A program made the position numbers and the translations under genes. A stretch of 64,000 nt of DNA from Vogesella aquatica (GTDB taxonomy: Bacteria > Pseudomonadota > Gammaproteobacteria > Burkholderiales > Chromobacteriaceae): the NCBI RefSeq assembly GCF_028548455.1, contig NZ_JAQQLF010000007.1, positions 1-64,000 on the forward strand. Reading direction: 5' to 3'. Positions 63,770 through 64,000 of the stretch are shown here, piece by piece. Under the pieces are notes generated by a model. It saw only the letters and a program-made list of their open reading frames with translations. It was not told the DNA's origin and made no database searches. Positions within the stretch are counted from its first letter, which is position 1, and each line of letters begins with the position of its first letter.

Positions 63770-64000
63770 ATGGATACCCAAGACCAACCGCGTGTACGCC
63801 ACATTACGGCCTTCATGATGAATGCGCCACGACCGCTGTTCCGCCCCGGGCAGGTGGTAGCGACCCCCGGCGCGATTGCCGCGCTCGACCAGCGGGATCT
63901 GGCGGCGCTGCCGCTTCTGATCCGCCACCTTGCCGGTGATTGGTCCGAGATGGACGAGGAGGATCAGCAAGCCAACGACTACGCGCTACGTCACGGCCTG
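63770..64000 (+). CDS. Mobile-element-type conserved hypothetical protein, cut by the window end
   Basis: The frame is open from an ATG at 63770 (AAAGGAGA just upstream) to the last base. It reads RPLFRPGQVVATPGAIAALD, then LLIRHLAGDWSEMDEEDQQA and NDYALRHGL. This pattern (GQVVATPGALxAL, then LLxRHxxGDWGxLxxED) is familiar from small proteins of about 90-110 residues carried by integrative elements and plasmids; the function is unknown. It marks the start of further accessory DNA beyond the window. Confidence 0.7.
   Translation, partial: MDTQDQPRVRHITAFMMNAPRPLFRPGQVVATPGAIAALDQRDLAALPLLIRHLAGDWSEMDEEDQQANDYALRHGL

Overview
The window looks like a chromosomal segment of a Gram-negative betaproteobacterium, most likely a flagellated member of the Neisseriales (Chromobacteriaceae-like). 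This rests on gene order (smc, a TonB-like gene, zipA, ligA), betaproteobacterial-type flagellar genes, and GC-rich CTG/CGC codon use. The species is an inference; no marker beyond a partial 5S rRNA is present.

Layout. 1-113 is the end of an rRNA operon. 434-2560 holds small genes and the ribosome-assembly GTPase ylqF. 2603-4790 (minus) is a tightly packed set: nucleotidyltransferase, HAD hydrolase, ruvX, yqgE. 4930-16652 (plus) is housekeeping: smc, TonB-like, zipA, ligA, a TPR protein, galU, hpt and a methylthioinosine-phosphorylase-like gene. 16748-28997 is an eight-gene island joining an NDP-heptose-like sugar route (epimerase, GmhA-like isomerase, reversed HldE-like kinase/nucleotidyltransferase) to two radical SAM proteins, a thiamine-diphosphate E1 alpha/beta pair and a glycosyltransferase of about 1,514 residues. 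It lies directly upstream of two flagellin genes (the first with a textbook sigma-28 promoter) and flaG-fliD-fliS-fliT-fliK, so it is probably a flagellin glycosylation locus with unusual chemistry.

37075-40177 is a compact accessory cassette: an XRE regulator, a PD-(D/E)XK nuclease-like protein, a caspase-like protease candidate and two unknown proteins. It is a candidate undescribed defence system. A dead IS256-family element, a PAS-GGDEF-EAL protein and a PAS chemoreceptor follow.

45443-58262 is a nested mobile structure. An IS3-family element is interrupted by a complete Tn402/Tn5053-family transposon (46272-56792; 27-bp inverted repeats; 5-bp AGTCC duplication). The transposon carries a TetR-regulated tripartite ABC efflux operon with an embedded cytochrome c'-like gene in place of the usual mercury operon or integron. 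A second IS3-family element (57014-58259, AGT duplication) sits beside it. Two filamentous-phage-type replication genes, an ISL3-family scrap, a gamma-glutamyltransferase gene, a LysR remnant and the start of a mobile-element-type gene complete the window.

Across the first 45 kb the 10-mer GCGGCCAACC (either strand) recurs at 22 places found by eye, yet none was seen from 45.4 kb to the end. This resembles a genome-wide uptake-type or chromosome-organising motif missing from acquired DNA.
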